The notes under the pieces: model-generated | Told to the model about the DNA's origin: nothing | The model's input: only the letters and a program-made list of their open reading frames with translations | The model's database searches: none | From: Ruminococcus sp. UBA6407 | GTDB taxonomy: Bacteria; Bacillota; Clostridia; Oscillospirales; Ruminococcaceae | Length of the DNA stretch: 48,316 nt | Assembly (NCBI GenBank): GCA_002438605.1 | Contig: DJPR01000043.1 | Location: forward strand, 5,784 to 54,099 | Reading direction: 5' to 3' | Program-made: the position numbers and the translations under genes | Part shown: positions 46,382-48,316 of the stretch, one piece after another | Layout: each line of letters opens with the position of its first letter | How positions within the stretch are numbered: the first letter of the stretch is position 1

Positions 46382-46660
46382 ATGTATATAATACTTGTAT
46401 ATGATATAGTAACTGACGTAAAAGGGAAGAAAATTCTCCCTAAGGTATTTAAAACCTGTAAAAAATATCTTACTCATATACAAAATTCCGTATTCGAGGG
46501 TGAACTTTCCCCTCCCCAATTGAAAAAACTTAAAATTGAAATTTCTGAATTAGTCAGAGATAATAAGGACTCAATAATAATTTTTAAAACACGTCAGGAA
46601 AAATGGCTTGAAAAGGAGATGATTGGTTTACAAAATGATGAAACTGATAATTTTATATAA
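46382..46660 (+). CDS. cas2: Cas2
   Basis: 92 residues. Structural partner of Cas1 in spacer integration. It begins MYIILVYDIVTDVKGKKILPK, with the ferredoxin-like fold and the conserved Asp in YDIV, then FKTCKKYLTHIQNSVFEGEL and SIIIFKTR. ATG 46382 follows CAGGAGTT; an in-frame start at 46349 lies inside repeat copy J and is rejected. Confidence 0.95.
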   Translation: MYIILVYDIVTDVKGKKILPKVFKTCKKYLTHIQNSVFEGELSPPQLKKLKIEISELVRDNKDSIIIFKTRQEKWLEKEMIGLQNDETDNFI

Positions 46661-46850
46661 TAAGGAATTTTAAAATCTGTCGATATCAGATAGTGAAAAA
46701 AATATAGTCTTTCGACAGCAAAACTTTTTATAGAAAATAGGAACTTCTTTCGTTTATTATTATATTTTTTCAGAATTTAATTTTATTTCTGATGACATCG
46801 ACTATTTCCATTGGAAAAATTACTTATTATAGGCACTTTTTTATGTGTCT
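46661..46850 (+). promoter_or_regulatory. CRISPR leader
   Basis: An AT-rich 190-base stretch between the cas2 stop and the first repeat. It has a short hairpin (CTGTCGA at 46677-46683 with TCGACAG at 46712-46718), a longer imperfect inverted pair (GTCGATATCAGA at 46679-46690 and TCTGATGACATCGAC at 46788-46802), and the palindrome TTCCATTGGAA near 46807-46817. It should hold the array promoter and integration signals. No clean -35/-10 pair is evident. Confidence 0.75.
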
Positions 46851-48316
46851 GTTTTAATCTCAACTTATTGGAATGTAAATTCCATTCTTGCACCGCAGTT
46901 GGGGCAAACGAACTCGTTTTAATCTCAACTTATTGGAATGTAAATCTTGAATATGAAAGGCTACAAACGCTGCCTGACAACGTTTTAATCTCAACTTATT
47001 GGAATGTAAATCGTCTATGTAGTTAAATGAAAACACTTTTGAACCCCGTTTTAATCTCAACTTATTGGAATGTAAATGTTGTTATTGCAATCTGATACGC
47101 TCTGTATCGTGCTTGTTTTAATCTCAACTTATTGGAATGTAAATCATTTCTTCGCTTTGTTAGCACTGTCAACCTCAACAAGTTTTAATCTCAACTTATT
47201 GGAATGTAAATTTATCTGCAAAGTACTTTTCCCAAAAAAGAAAAACAGTTTTAATCTCAACTTATTGGAATGTAAATGATTATTGTCACGTATACGGGCG
47301 ATTTGGACAAAGGTTTTAATCTCAACTTATTGGAATGTAAATCCTTAGCAGTCAGAAAAGCCTTGTATTTGCAAAGTTGTTTTAATCTCAACTTATTGGA
47401 ATGTAAATTGCAAAAAAAGAGCTTGAAAAACTCGGTTACAGCTCGTTTTAATCTCAACTTATTGGAATGTAAATGCTGTTGCTATTACAACAGCAATAGT
47501 CGCATTAAGTTTTAATCTCAACTTATTGGAATGTAAATTGCAGCCTACATTTCAGTGTGAGCCGCTTCTCGACGTTTTAATCTCAACTTATTGGAATGTA
47601 AATCTTTTCTTAATTAAATTATAGCACAAAATTTGGCGTGTTTTAATCTCAACTTATTGGAATGTAAATTAAAATCCTATTGACAAATAAGAACAAACAT
47701 TCTAGTTTTAATCTCAACTTATTGGAATGTAAATGTATAAATCATGAACAATATCGTTTGTATTCGCTTAGTTTTAATCTCAACTTATTGGAATGTAAAT
47801 TTACACCGTCCGCAAGTGGCACGGTGATAATTGAGTTTTAATCTCAACTTATTGGAATGTAAATACTGTTAAAAATTATTACTTCAACAACGTCATAAAC
47901 GTTTTAATCTCAACTTATTGGAATGTAAATATGCGAAACGGAAGCTTAAGTGGGATTGCTAAGAGGTTTTAATCTCAACTTATTGGAATGTAAATTTGCA
48001 AATTTACTCATCATCAGAGCCATTGCTCTTAGTTTTAATCTCAACTTATTGGAATGTAAATCTCATAGAAAGAGAATTCGATGTTTACAAGTGCAGTAGT
48101 TTTAATCTCAACTTATTGGAATGTAAATAGACTTGACGTGATTATTCCTGCATGTACAGTCACCGTTTTAATCTCAACTTATTGGAATGTAAATTCCGCA
48201 AGCGGTACGGTGATAATTGATACAAACGGCGTTTTAATCTCAACTTATTGGAATGTAAATGTTTACAGTGGCAACGCTTTCAGGGGGCAGTGTAGACGTT
48301 TTAATCTCAACTTATT
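46851..48316 (+). CRISPR. Type I-B CRISPR array, at least 22 complete repeats
   Basis: A 30-base repeat starting GTTTTAATCTCAAC and ending GGAATGTAAAT occurs 22 times in full plus a partial 23rd copy (48298-48316) cut by the window edge. All full copies look identical. The 22 spacers are 34-37 bases long. The first repeat is 46851-46880 and the period is about 66. The inferred crRNA 5' handle is ATGTAAAT, from cleavage 8 bases before the repeat end. The leader and cas operon lie to the left, so the newest spacers are at the left end. Spacers 15 (47801-47834) and 21 (48195-48230) overlap in sequence. Confidence 0.99.

Noticed and set aside
46811..47515. Several short reading frames on both strands inside the CRISPR array with repeated peptide units
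   Set aside because: The repeated peptide blocks are translations of the 30-base CRISPR repeat in successive frames. They lack ribosome sites and are artefacts.
47604..47704. Promoter-like sequence (TTGACA and nearby AT) in spacers 12 and 13
   Set aside because: No matching -10 box at a normal distance in a conserved position; most likely phage intergenic DNA captured as spacers.
46661..48316. A second or novel defence system beside the array
   Set aside because: All genes from 38471 to 46660 fit a standard type I-B set, and no further gene is visible before the window ends; anything beyond 48316 cannot be judged.

Overview
The window looks like the chromosome of a strictly anaerobic, low-GC Gram-positive gut or rumen bacterium, most likely a Ruminococcus-type clostridium. 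The reasons are AT-rich DNA with strong GGAGG ribosome binding sites, dockerin-bearing plant cell wall enzymes, a rubredoxin-first rubrerythrin, acetate kinase, an AdhE-like iron alcohol dehydrogenase, and typical Firmicutes housekeeping clusters. Species cannot be fixed from the sequence alone.

Layout. 1-2530: a MerR regulator fused to a cupin, with its own 19-bp-spacer MerR-type promoter, and an iron alcohol dehydrogenase. 2600-8460 (minus): queA, tgt, a phosphoglycolate phosphatase-like HAD, a GH5 lipoprotein glucanase and a small lipoprotein. 8520-12175 (plus): a lysine riboswitch with terminator controlling asd, a GNAT acetyltransferase, dapA and dapB, i.e. the start of the lysine/diaminopimelate pathway. 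12267-17602: two divergent cellulosomal genes, a CBM-GH10-CBM-dockerin-CE1 xylanase/esterase and a pectinesterase with dockerin. 17669-23418 (minus): rsmI, trmN6-like, mnmA, HAD, C39-like lipoprotein and tmcAL. 23600-27533 (plus): ackA, then a three-gene surface cluster (secreted protein, sortase, membrane protein). 27625-33855 (minus): mutS2, recO, a yqzL-like small gene, era, ybeY, phoH and a CYTH gene. 34062-38198: a degenerate sensor-like protein, gap, a Crp/Fnr regulator, a small NrdD-tail-like protein and rubrerythrin.

38403-48316 is the defence part: a complete type I-B (Cst1/Cst2, Tneap-like) CRISPR-Cas system, cas6-cas8b-cas7-cas5-cas3-cas4-cas1-cas2, behind a consensus promoter. It is followed by a leader and an array of at least 22 complete 30-nt repeats that runs off the window edge. 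Cas6 should process the array transcript, Cas8b-Cas7-Cas5 form Cascade with the crRNA, Cas3 degrades the target, and Cas1-Cas2-Cas4 add spacers. Two spacers overlap on the same coding stretch with only synonymous differences, which also hints at the PAM.

A further layer is a family of short dispersed palindromic elements (about 30-67 bp, ends GGCAAYACCG / CGGTRTTGCC). I find about ten in intergenic gaps, one of them wedged between cas1 and cas2. The items I would look at first are this repeat family, the overlapping spacers, the sortase with a candidate non-canonical substrate, and the stand-alone NrdD-tail protein.
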